24,761 nt of DNA, taken from positions 1 through 24,761 of IMG/VR virus record IMGVR_UViG_3300036845_000547. The stretch is one strand, 5' to 3'. Positions within the stretch are counted from its first letter, which is position 1. Each line of letters begins with the position of its first letter. This document shows, one piece after another, positions 14,802-20,374 of the stretch. The position numbers and the translations under genes were made by a program. The notes below the pieces were generated by a model. It did not search any database and had not been told where the DNA came from. It saw only the letters and a program-made list of their open reading frames with translations. This stretch comes from a virus.

Positions 14802-15370
14802 CGCTGGTTACGCACCGAGCCGAGAGCTTCCGGGATGGCTTGCGCGAGGAAGGCGTCTTCATCGCCCTCAAGCAACGCCTTCAAATCCGGCGGGCGGGTT
14901 TCTTTGGCGCCAAAGAAATCCCATCTCTGACCGCCGGTCTCGACAGGCTGAGCTGGGGGATGCAGACGTTCGAAGGCAGGGATCGCGACGCGGTGATCGG
15001 CGACGCCTTTCTCCTCCATAAATTTTTCAAGCGCATCAAGCGATTCGCCTTTGTACCCATCGCTACGCGCAGCGGCGCGCGATTCATCCCAGCGGCGCGT
15101 CAGCGCGTCCCGGCTCTCGCGCTCTTCACGATCGGTCTTTTCCTTGGTCGTCTCCTCGCGAAGCTTGGTGAACTCGCCAAGGATCTCGGTTTTGAATGCG
15201 TCAAGGGAGGACCGGAGCGTGATCTCCGGGGAAGTCGCTTCCGGCGTTAATTCGGCCTGGACTTCGAGCAGCTTGGAGCGGGTCTTGGGATTTGCTAGGC
15301 CCTGCCGAACCGCCGTAAAAACCTGCCGGTAAGTCGCGAGTTCGGTCTCGTCGATTTCGACCTTCGCCAT
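14798..15370 (-). CDS. Scaffolding protein
   Basis: 190 aa, strongly charged. It is mostly alpha-helical: residues 10-30 (TYRQVFTAVRQGLANPKTRS), a Glu/Lys/Arg-rich coiled-coil around 60-95 (KTEILGEFTKLREETTKEKT), then a C-terminal part with PAQPVETGGQRWDFFGAKET, PPDLKALLEGDEDAFLAQAI. Size, charge pattern, coiled coil and location directly upstream of the major capsid gene fit phage scaffolds, which template procapsid assembly and leave before DNA packaging. Start ATG overlaps the preceding TGA by one base. Two related mini-genes flank it. Confidence 0.75.
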   Translation of the reverse strand: MAKVEIDETELATYRQVFTAVRQGLANPKTRSKLLEVQAELTPEATSPEITLRSSLDAFKTEILGEFTKLREETTKEKTDREERESRDALTRRWDESRAAARSDGYKGESLDALEKFMEEKGVADHRVAIPAFERLHPPAQPVETGGQRWDFFGAKETRPPDLKALLEGDEDAFLAQAIPEALGSVRNQR

Positions 15371-15540
15371 CAGGTTTTGGACCCCGCATTCGGAACATGC
15401 TGGATGCCGAGATCTGTGGACTGTCGCGGCGTCGGCCTCGTCTTGGTCATCGTGTCCATGTCTTCCAGAGGGACACGCACGATCTGCGCGTCGCGCTTCG
15501 GGAGAGACTTCGACGGATCTTGGAAGATGTTAACGGGCAT
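15370..15540 (-). CDS. 56-aa mini-protein upstream of the scaffold gene
   Basis: ATG at 15540 is immediately after the preceding TAA, and the TGA overlaps the scaffold ATG by one base, so the frame is tightly fixed. The product begins MPVNIFQDPSKSLPKRDAQI, has an acidic/Met segment (PLEDMDTMTKTRPTPRQ) and ends DLGIQHVPNAGSKT. It shares IFQ-x-P-(x)-SK at the start and HVPN at the end with the 47-aa protein downstream of the scaffold. No known family. A capsid-assembly accessory role is inferred from position. Confidence 0.75.
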   Translation of the reverse strand: MPVNIFQDPSKSLPKRDAQIVRVPLEDMDTMTKTRPTPRQSTDLGIQHVPNAGSKT

Positions 15541-15969
15541 TTACGCCGCCATCGCTGGGGGAGGGGGAGGGGAAGCGCCGCCGGGAGGAGCACCACCGGG
15601 CCCCGGACGCGGGGGCCCGCCGCGCATCTGCGCAACGTTCATCGAATTCTGTCGGTTTTCGAGCATGATCTTTTCCAGGACCGACTTCTCGATCCCGGAA
15701 GAAACCGCGCCGGGCGGCACGAGCTTGGCCAACTTCGGCAAGATGCTGTGCACCGTGCGCCCGGCTTCGTCGCCCATGCCGAGCATTGGGAAGGCTTTTT
15801 CCAGAATGTGAACGGCGACTGCAACGTGGGCCAAACCAGCGGCTTGCTCGCCGCGGTTAGCCACGGGCATCGTCGCAGGCGATGATCCCGTAGTGGGAGC
15901 CTGCGGCGGTGCGCCGGGCGTTGGGGGAGGACCACCCATGCCGGCGGGATTTGGAGCCCCGTCGGCCAT
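15541..15969 (-). CDS. Pro/Gly-rich protein in head module, 142 aa
   Basis: The protein has disordered Pro/Gly-rich ends (GAPNPAGMGGPPPTPGAPPQ; PGGAPPGGASPPPPPAMAA) around a helical core of about 65 residues (EQAAGLAHVAVAVHILEKAF, PMLGMGDEAGRTVHSILPKL, SGIEKSVLEKIMLENRQN). Similar low-complexity proteins with a short helical centre occur between portal and scaffold genes in short-tailed phages, with no established function. It is the first minus-strand gene left of the divergent spacer; in-frame upstream sequence gives no better start than ATG 15969. Confidence 0.7.
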   Translation of the reverse strand: MADGAPNPAGMGGPPPTPGAPPQAPTTGSSPATMPVANRGEQAAGLAHVAVAVHILEKAFPMLGMGDEAGRTVHSILPKLAKLVPPGAVSSGIEKSVLEKIMLENRQNSMNVAQMRGGPPRPGPGGAPPGGASPPPPPAMAA

Positions 15970-15972
15970 GAT

Positions 15973-16268
15973 CTAGCGCCGCCTGTAAGAACGGCGTTTC
16001 GACATGCGATGCCGAATCATTTCGGCACTCGCTTGGGCTGCTTTTTCCGCTTGTAGCGGATCATAATTACCGCTTACGCCCGCGCCTGTGTTTCCGGCTG
16101 CGGATACCTGGGATCGTAATCATCGAGATACTCCATCTCTGGGTTACACACACCCGCAGCCATCCCAACAAGGAGAGACGAGGGCTGCGAACCTCTGATG
16201 CTGTGCGCTGAGAGCGGAGCCGCACAATATTGTTGCGGCGCGAAGTCTCGTGAATTACATACGGACTT
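15973..16268. other. Divergent spacer with nested tiny Arg/Lys-rich ORFs
   Basis: No standard gene is visible here. On the minus strand a ladder of overlapping tiny frames is seen: 16136-16074 (20 aa, starts MEYLDDYDPRY), 16123-16067 (18 aa, ends HRRGRKR), 16064-16017 (15 aa, RYKRKKQPKR) and 16020-15973 (15 aa, ends SKRRSYRRR), the last two joined by ATGA. A further minus frame is open without ATG from 16119 to 15973 and reads protein-like (AGVSGNYDPLQAEKAAQASA, then EMIRHRM). This may be one small gene broken by a -1 shift. The right part, 16140-16268, should hold promoters for one or both flanking operons; I see no strong -35/-10 pair. Confidence 0.45.
16224..16233. promoter_or_regulatory. 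Candidate operator palindrome upstream of the HTH gene
   Basis: ACAATATTGT is a perfect 10-bp palindrome in the divergent spacer, 36 bases before the HTH start. It is AT-rich within GC-rich surroundings. A regulator-binding site is a guess from location; a single copy is weak evidence. Confidence 0.25.
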
Positions 16269-16466
16269 ATGCAGAACGGCGCAGGTTCCCGCTCCGACAT
16301 CAAACTTACATCAAAGCAACTCGCCTATGAGTTAGGCGTCTGCGAGCGGACCATCGACGCGTGGCGAAAGAAGCGGATCGGGCCGCCGTACTATCGCGAG
16401 GTCAACCGGATCTACTACTACAGAGAGGACATTGAGGCATGGCGGCAGAATGCGAAATGGGGTTAA
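16269..16466 (+). CDS. Small helix-turn-helix DNA-binding protein (excisionase/MerR-like)
   Basis: 65 aa. Residues 12-60 form a winged helix-turn-helix of the HTH_17 or excisionase type: KLTSKQLAYELGVCERTIDA gives helix-turn-helix, WRKKRIGPPYYREVNRIYYY gives the basic wing, and REDIEAWR the last helix. Such proteins bind short DNA sites and act as excisionases or small regulators. It is the first gene of the plus-strand island. An in-frame TGA lies 21 bases upstream, so ATG 16269 is the first possible start. No strong ribosome site is seen. With no integrase in view, regulation of this island or of the flanking head genes is the simpler idea. Confidence 0.75.
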   Translation: MQNGAGSRSDIKLTSKQLAYELGVCERTIDAWRKKRIGPPYYREVNRIYYYREDIEAWRQNAKWG

Positions 16467-16849
16467 TCGATTCTCGACAAGTCGCGGCAGCGCCACGAAA
16501 CCCAGAACGTAAAATGACTGTCGAGTTCCAGAGAATCAGACTCCAAATTGCTCAATCCATTTTCCAAAAATGGGTTTCAGGAAACTGGATCGGGCAGAAA
16601 GTCCCCGTGGTTCGCCCGCATTCTTGGGATGATGCGCTAGACGCGGTTCGCGAGACTTTCCTTGTGTACGCCGACGCAGCGTTAGATGCGTTTGGCGCGG
16701 CAGAAGATTTCGATATCGCGATTCAGGATGTGATCGCTATGTTATCTAAACCTGGCGCCGAATGCACATTTTGGGAAAAAATTCACAGGCTCAAAGACGC
16801 ATACGGTTGGATCAACGATGGTGTCCAGCAAAACGCGAAATGGGGATGA
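16439..16849 (+). CDS. Hypothetical protein of the plus-strand island
   Basis: Up to 136 aa. Candidate starts are ATG 16439 (28-base overlap with the HTH gene), 16457 (10-base overlap) and 16514 (MTVEFQRIRLQ). It is not a recognised family. It is helical and acidic in the middle (DDALDAVRETFLVYADAALD, AFGAAEDFDIAIQDVIAML) and ends KIHRLKDAYGWINDGVQ, then QNAKWG. The last six residues are identical to those of the HTH protein. The 3' end overlaps the next start as ATGA. Function unknown. Confidence 0.65.
   Translation: MAAECEMGLIDSRQVAAAPRNPERKMTVEFQRIRLQIAQSIFQKWVSGNWIGQKVPVVRPHSWDDALDAVRETFLVYADAALDAFGAAEDFDIAIQDVIAMLSKPGAECTFWEKIHRLKDAYGWINDGVQQNAKWG
16452..16462 (+). repeat. Gene-junction repeat, copy 1
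   Basis: GCGAAATGGGG spans the 3' end of the HTH gene (codons for AKWG) and offers an ATG start for the next gene. The same 11 bases occur at the next junction, at 16835. Confidence 0.8.
16835..16845 (+). repeat. Gene-junction repeat, copy 2
   Basis: This second copy of GCGAAATGGGG lies at the end of the 136-aa gene, in the same reading phase relative to the stop and directly before the next ATG. The sequence continues in a similar way in both copies (GGGGTTAATCGAT versus GGGGATGATTACCGAT). Confidence 0.8.
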
Positions 16850-17022
16850 TTACCGATCTTCACGAAGGGCTCGACGAAGCGCTGCTTTGGCCAGACGGAG
16901 AACCGATAAGCGATGAGGACAACCTTTCTCTTTCCATCGGAAAGAGTATTTTTCACGCTACGGTACGAAATGGATGCGTAATCGCTTTTTCTGTTATCTC
17001 ACCAGGGTGGTCACATGCCTAA
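16846..17022 (+). CDS. Hypothetical 58-aa protein
   Basis: ATG 16846 overlaps the preceding TGA (ATGA); an in-frame ATG at 16840 is also possible. The protein is acidic at first (ITDLHEGLDEALLWPDGEPI, SDEDNLSLSIG) and then strand-rich (KSIFHATVRNGCVIAFSVIS), ending PGWSHA. No family is recognised. It overlaps the next gene by eight bases, so all island genes seem translationally coupled. Confidence 0.65.
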   Translation: MITDLHEGLDEALLWPDGEPISDEDNLSLSIGKSIFHATVRNGCVIAFSVISPGWSHA

Positions 17023-17212
17023 AAAAACATCCATTGATCCTCACAAATGCACTCAGACGAGCACTTGCGTCGGCGAGGTTACCTATAAGCGAGATATAGG
17101 GACGTGCGATTGCTGCGGAGCGGTCTATGCAATGTCTGAAACTGACATTAGCGATGACGCCCCGAGTCCCCAGCCTTCACCGAAGGTGAAGCCAGATGCT
17201 CCGGCAGTTTAA
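17015..17212 (+). CDS. Small Cys-rich (zinc-ribbon-like) protein
   Basis: 65 aa. Cys residues occur as KCTQTSTC and, 13 residues later, TCDCCG, a spacing that suits a small zinc-binding knuckle or ribbon. The C-terminal third is disordered (SDDAPSPQPSPKVKPDAPAV). It overlaps the neighbours on both sides by 8 and 17 bases. The partner or substrate is unknown. Metal binding is inferred from the Cys pattern alone. Confidence 0.65.
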   Translation: MPKKTSIDPHKCTQTSTCVGEVTYKRDIGTCDCCGAVYAMSETDISDDAPSPQPSPKVKPDAPAV

Positions 17213-17507
17213 TTTTCGCAAATCCCCATTCGAGGATCAGTTAGCGCAACTTCTTCGCCAGCGCTATAGATCAGATTTCTATCAAGAGCTTGATGAATTA
17301 ACCGACGCAATCGTCGTGTTTGAATTGAAACGGCTGCGCCGCTGGCGAAAACTCAACTTTCTAATTAAGCCGATACGATCTCTCAAGAGACGATACCAGA
17401 GACTTATTCGTCGCGAAGCGCAAATCGAAGCTAAAGCTATCGCCGATGCCCCGAATGCCCCGCCAAAACCCTCGCTCGTTCGTCGGGAGGAAGAGACTCC
17501 AGCATAG
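17196..17507 (+). CDS. Basic helical protein overlapping the portal gene antisense
   Basis: 103 aa with AAGGTG about seven bases before the ATG. It is rich in Arg, Lys and Leu (FELKRLRRWRKLNFLIKPIR, SLKRRYQRLIRREAQIEAKA) and likely helical, with DNA or RNA binding possible. The last 71 bases run antisense to the portal 3' end. This gene closes the plus-strand island. No terminator with a T-run is seen after it. The antisense overlap may reflect insertion of the island or selection for a compact layout. Not a recognised family. Confidence 0.6.
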   Translation: MLRQFNFRKSPFEDQLAQLLRQRYRSDFYQELDELTDAIVVFELKRLRRWRKLNFLIKPIRSLKRRYQRLIRREAQIEAKAIADAPNAPPKPSLVRREEETPA

Positions 17508-19134
17508 CCGCCTGTTGCTTCTCTTTCTCCTTCAGACGCTGAATAAGTTTGTCTTTATGCTGGAAAGGCAGATCCTCGATCGCCGACTCGCCGGTGATGA
17601 ACCCGGCTTTCACGCCAAACGAAATCAGGTTCGCGTTATCGTCATGGTAGATCGGCGAGGACGAGTGCGAGTCTACCGAAACCCGACGATCGTCGGGTAA
17701 ACTATTTAGCAGAAATTCCCCTTCCTCCTTGGTTTCGGCATCCGCCCAATAGACTTTGGCGTCTTTGGCTTCCATCGCCGAAAAGGTGGCGTCACCGCGT
17801 TCAGCGCACTGCCTCTCGACCAAGAGCGAGCGGTCGCGCAGATGCGGGCTCGCCATCCGCTTGAGGGTGTCGGCATGGACCCCGGCGCGCACACCAGGCT
17901 CGCCCTCACCCGACAGGATATTCGCGAACCCTGAGACGCGATCCATCATCCACAGGATCTCCTTTATCAGCGGGACGAACTCGGGAGGGAGTTTCGGCGT
18001 CAGATCGACCGCCGAGGAACCTGGAGGCATGGACATGAACCCAGACGAGCGACGCTTTACATACTCCTCATCCTGCAACCCATCCATGCCTGGGAAGGCG
18101 TAGAACCCATCGGCCTGATTGCCGACAATTCGTTTGATGTCGTCGAGGTGTGTAGTCAGCCACTCCTGCAGCATCATCAGATCGGTGATTTCCGATCGGC
18201 CCCAGAAATAGTCGGTGACCCAGTTCGGCTGAATCAAGCCATAGGGTAGGGTGTCGGGAGCGAACAGATTACAATATTTATAGCGCGGGGCGATCAGAAT
18301 ATCCGGCTCGCAGATTTGCACCGTCGTCCAGTCGTCATGCCGTTCATCATCCTTGATCCACACCTCGTGCAGCGGAAACAATTCAGCCGCGACCGTGGGT
18401 CCGAGTGTGGCGAAGTTCGGATCGTTGGTGAGCTGCACCACTCCACCTGGCTGGGGTCGAGTGGCGTTCTGCAAACTCACATCGAGCACGGCCGTCGATA
18501 GAACTTGGTGCATGAACGAGGTCGGAATGCCGACGCCGGATTCCTTGGTTGACGAAGCGATAATCCTGCGGAACAGCTTCTCGGCATCAGGAAGATTGCG
18601 AACCCGCCGCCACACTTCAGGCTTTGTCAGGTAGACCGTCTCCATGACGGCTTCCTGATCGGAAAGCGCGTTGACTCTTTCATTGTAGACGGCAAAGGAC
18701 CACGGCTGGACGAGACGCGCACCAACGTCGTGCTTGCCACCATTCTCTTTCGAGAGATTCTTCATAATGCAAGCACCGTAACTCAACCCCTCGAACGTGC
18801 CTTGACCGAACAGGATGTCGATGTTCTTCCGCTCCCATTCTCTGCTCAACGCACGAGCCGCCATCGCTCCTTTGTCTGTGATTTCCTTTGGGTAGTGCTG
18901 CTCGAAATCAACCTGAAACCGCAGATCGGCTGGACTCATTATGTGCGAGGCGGTGCGCTGGAGATGGGAGTAGAGAACGTTCGCCAGAGCCAACGGTCCT
19001 GCGGCCCTCCCTGTCTCCCTCCATTGACCATACGTGCGATAGGCCGATGCCCGCTCGCTTTGCGATGCCCGGCAAACATCGATGATGTCGAGGACTTGTT
19101 TGGTGAGGTCTTTGACGTTATCAGCAAGGATCAC
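17437..19134 (-). CDS. Portal (head-tail connector) protein
   Basis: 565 aa from GTG 19134, three bases after the preceding stop; the overlapping ATG reads into TGA at once. Size and composition fit podovirus portals: an N-terminal helical region (LTKQVLDIIDVCRASQSERA), the RAAGPLALANVLYSHLQRTA segment, strand-rich wing (PNFATLGPTVAAELFPLHEV, APRYKYCNLFAPDTLPYGL), stem helices (YFWGRSEITDLMMLQEWLTT) and a C-terminal helical crown ending KLIQRLKEKEKQQAAMLESL. Twelve copies normally form the DNA channel at the capsid vertex. It follows the terminase, as expected, but is separated from the scaffold and capsid genes by an opposite-strand island. Confidence 0.85.
   Translation of the reverse strand: MILADNVKDLTKQVLDIIDVCRASQSERASAYRTYGQWRETGRAAGPLALANVLYSHLQRTASHIMSPADLRFQVDFEQHYPKEITDKGAMAARALSREWERKNIDILFGQGTFEGLSYGACIMKNLSKENGGKHDVGARLVQPWSFAVYNERVNALSDQEAVMETVYLTKPEVWRRVRNLPDAEKLFRRIIASSTKESGVGIPTSFMHQVLSTAVLDVSLQNATRPQPGGVVQLTNDPNFATLGPTVAAELFPLHEVWIKDDERHDDWTTVQICEPDILIAPRYKYCNLFAPDTLPYGLIQPNWVTDYFWGRSEITDLMMLQEWLTTHLDDIKRIVGNQADGFYAFPGMDGLQDEEYVKRRSSGFMSMPPGSSAVDLTPKLPPEFVPLIKEILWMMDRVSGFANILSGEGEPGVRAGVHADTLKRMASPHLRDRSLLVERQCAERGDATFSAMEAKDAKVYWADAETKEEGEFLLNSLPDDRRVSVDSHSSSPIYHDDNANLISFGVKAGFITGESAIEDLPFQHKDKLIQRLKEKEKQQAAMLESLPPDERARVLAGHSGHRR
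17681..17698. repeat. 18-bp perfect palindrome inside the portal gene
   Basis: ACCCGACGATCGTCGGGT is its own reverse complement and could form a 7-bp stem with a GATC loop. It encodes LPDDRR in the portal. It lies 174 bases after the end of the plus-strand island. No T-run follows on the plus strand; TTT follows on the minus strand. Confidence 0.85.
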
Positions 19135-19137
19135 ATT

Positions 19138-19311
19138 TCAGGCGCTGACTCCAACCTTTCCCTTAATTACATTATGTTGAGCGGACCACCAAAGACGGCG
19201 CAACCAGATAGCCTCACTCGTGTCTCGTTTGCCGGCTAAAGAGAGTTCGCAGAGATAATTCGTTGCAGCGTCCCAAATCGCAAGCCAGCACTTAAATTCG
19301 ATTCCGCTCAT
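19138..19311 (-). CDS. 57-aa Trp-rich protein between accessory gene and portal
   Basis: ATG 19311 overlaps the upstream TGA (ATGA), and the stop lies three bases before the portal GTG. The protein begins MSGIEFKCWLAIWDAATNYL and continues CELSLAGKRDTSEAIWLRRL, then WWSAQHNVIKGKVGVSA. It is helical, with five Trp in 57 residues. No family is recognised. Portal translation appears coupled to it, because the portal GTG has no clear ribosome site of its own. Confidence 0.75.
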   Translation of the reverse strand: MSGIEFKCWLAIWDAATNYLCELSLAGKRDTSEAIWLRRLWWSAQHNVIKGKVGVSA

Positions 19312-19892
19312 TTCTTGTTCAGCCTCCCCTCCTGTTCTACCGCGCGAGCGATCGAAGCATGGCTCCCCACAACCCTGTCTCTGGTCGAGGCGCCGGCATG
19401 ATGGAATACAGCTGGTCTGCCGGTCGTCGGATCCACATGGGCTGCGGCGGCGTATTCTATCCCCGTCGCCCCCGCCATAGGCGCATAGCCTCCCCCGATC
19501 GGCTGCGCTGCCCCTTGGTTCAGCCGCATGAACTCGCTCACATAGTTCGGGGGAGGGGAATATTTCGCAGCGACCTCACCCTCGCGCTGGTTGTCGTGCA
19601 GATCGGTGATCTTGGTATGGCTGTAGTCGGACGCGGAACCGCCGCCGTGTTGGGCCATCATTTCCATCCGCGCCTCGGAAGATCTCTCCATCTGCCGATA
19701 GACCTGATCCTGCCCCTTGCCGAGTTGCGTGCCGATTCGCGGGGCCTGGGGAACGAACACAGGCTTCTCGCCGATCATCGACGCGTGGCAGAGTTCGCAT
19801 TCGTCGGGCGGGGGGGAGTCATTCGGATGGTGCAGATGTTTGAATATGCCGCCGCAATCGGGGCATCGATATCGCCGGAAGAATGCCATCAT
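19308..19892 (-). CDS. Zinc-ribbon protein of the packaging module
   Basis: 194 aa. The N-terminus holds a zinc ribbon, YRCPDCGG ... DECELCH, two C-x2-C pairs about 20 residues apart, after a basic start MMAFFRRYR. The remainder is low in predicted structure (YSPPPNYVSEFMRLNQGAAQ, PIGGGYAPMAGATG) with one helix around EARMEMMAQHGG and a basic end. It is joined to the upstream gene by an ATGA overlap. A second ATG directly follows the first. Location between terminase and portal suggests a packaging or portal-assembly accessory. I do not know the family. Confidence 0.7.
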   Translation of the reverse strand: MMAFFRRYRCPDCGGIFKHLHHPNDSPPPDECELCHASMIGEKPVFVPQAPRIGTQLGKGQDQVYRQMERSSEARMEMMAQHGGGSASDYSHTKITDLHDNQREGEVAAKYSPPPNYVSEFMRLNQGAAQPIGGGYAPMAGATGIEYAAAAHVDPTTGRPAVFHHAGASTRDRVVGSHASIARAVEQEGRLNKK

Positions 19893-20374
19893 CGGCTCTT
19901 TCCGGCTTCCTTCACGGCATCCCAGAATTTATTCTCAGCCTGAGAACCTTCGGCTACCACCGTAGCGGCACATCCTGAATTCTCAGGCTGAGAGGCCGTA
20001 GCGGGCAGAGCCGCCAGTGTTCCGGCTCCTCTCTGTCGCTTACGGGCCAGGGCTCGGGCTTGCGCCCTTTTGTGATTCCGGCGACGCCGTTTGAGAACAT
20101 CGGCCACGGCATCGTCAGTCCACTCGTCGAGGAATCGTTCGTCTCCGGTGACAGAGGCATGATATCCCGCGAGGAATAGTCGAGCGAGATCAAAAATCGT
20201 TCCAGGTTGATGATGCGCATGGGCGGCTGGCCCCATGCCGAGCGTCCGAAGAATTTCTTCCTTGGGCGTGCCGCCCCAGATGGCAAAGCCTTCCTGACAC
20301 GTATCTGTCTCAAGCTTACGTAGCGCATCTACGAACGGGTGTTTTTGTTCTACGATCACCGTCTTCTCGCCCAT
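19889..20374 (-). CDS. Hypothetical protein downstream of the large terminase
   Basis: 161 aa, overlapping the terminase 3' end by 19 bases. The N-terminal 80 residues look folded (EKTVIVEQKHPFVDALRKLE, GTIFDLARLFLAGYHASVTG). They are followed by a strongly basic helix (DVLKRRRRNHKRAQARALAR), which could contact nucleic acid, and a low-complexity tail containing two SQ(P/A)EN units 16 residues apart. No family is recognised. Position suggests a terminase or packaging accessory. Confidence 0.7.
   Translation of the reverse strand: MGEKTVIVEQKHPFVDALRKLETDTCQEGFAIWGGTPKEEILRTLGMGPAAHAHHQPGTIFDLARLFLAGYHASVTGDERFLDEWTDDAVADVLKRRRRNHKRAQARALARKRQRGAGTLAALPATASQPENSGCAATVVAEGSQAENKFWDAVKEAGKSR
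19932..19946. repeat. Palindrome TTCTCAG-C-CTGAGAA, copy 1
   Basis: A perfect 7-bp inverted repeat around a single base. A near-identical element (TTCTCAGGCTGAGAG) sits at 19980-19994, 48 bases away centre to centre. Both lie inside the gene following the terminase and encode SQ(P/A)EN. Confidence 0.85.
19980..19994. repeat. Palindrome TTCTCAG-G-CTGAGAG, copy 2
   Basis: The arms differ by one base, and 14 bases are inverted-complementary to copy 1 at 19932-19946. Together the two copies could pair as a larger hairpin in RNA or act as paired protein-binding sites. Confidence 0.8.

Noticed and set aside
16198-16335. 45-codon plus-strand Cys-rich frame before and across the HTH start
   Set aside because: It has no ribosome site at proper spacing and overlaps the HTH gene, which has a clear domain.
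17508-17720. Rho-independent terminator after the plus-strand island
   Set aside because: The only strong hairpin is at 17681-17698 and no T-run follows it on the plus strand.
18730-19239. Plus-strand 169-codon frame opposite the portal start
   Set aside because: It is antisense to the portal and the 57-aa gene, lacks recognisable domain text and has no ribosome site.
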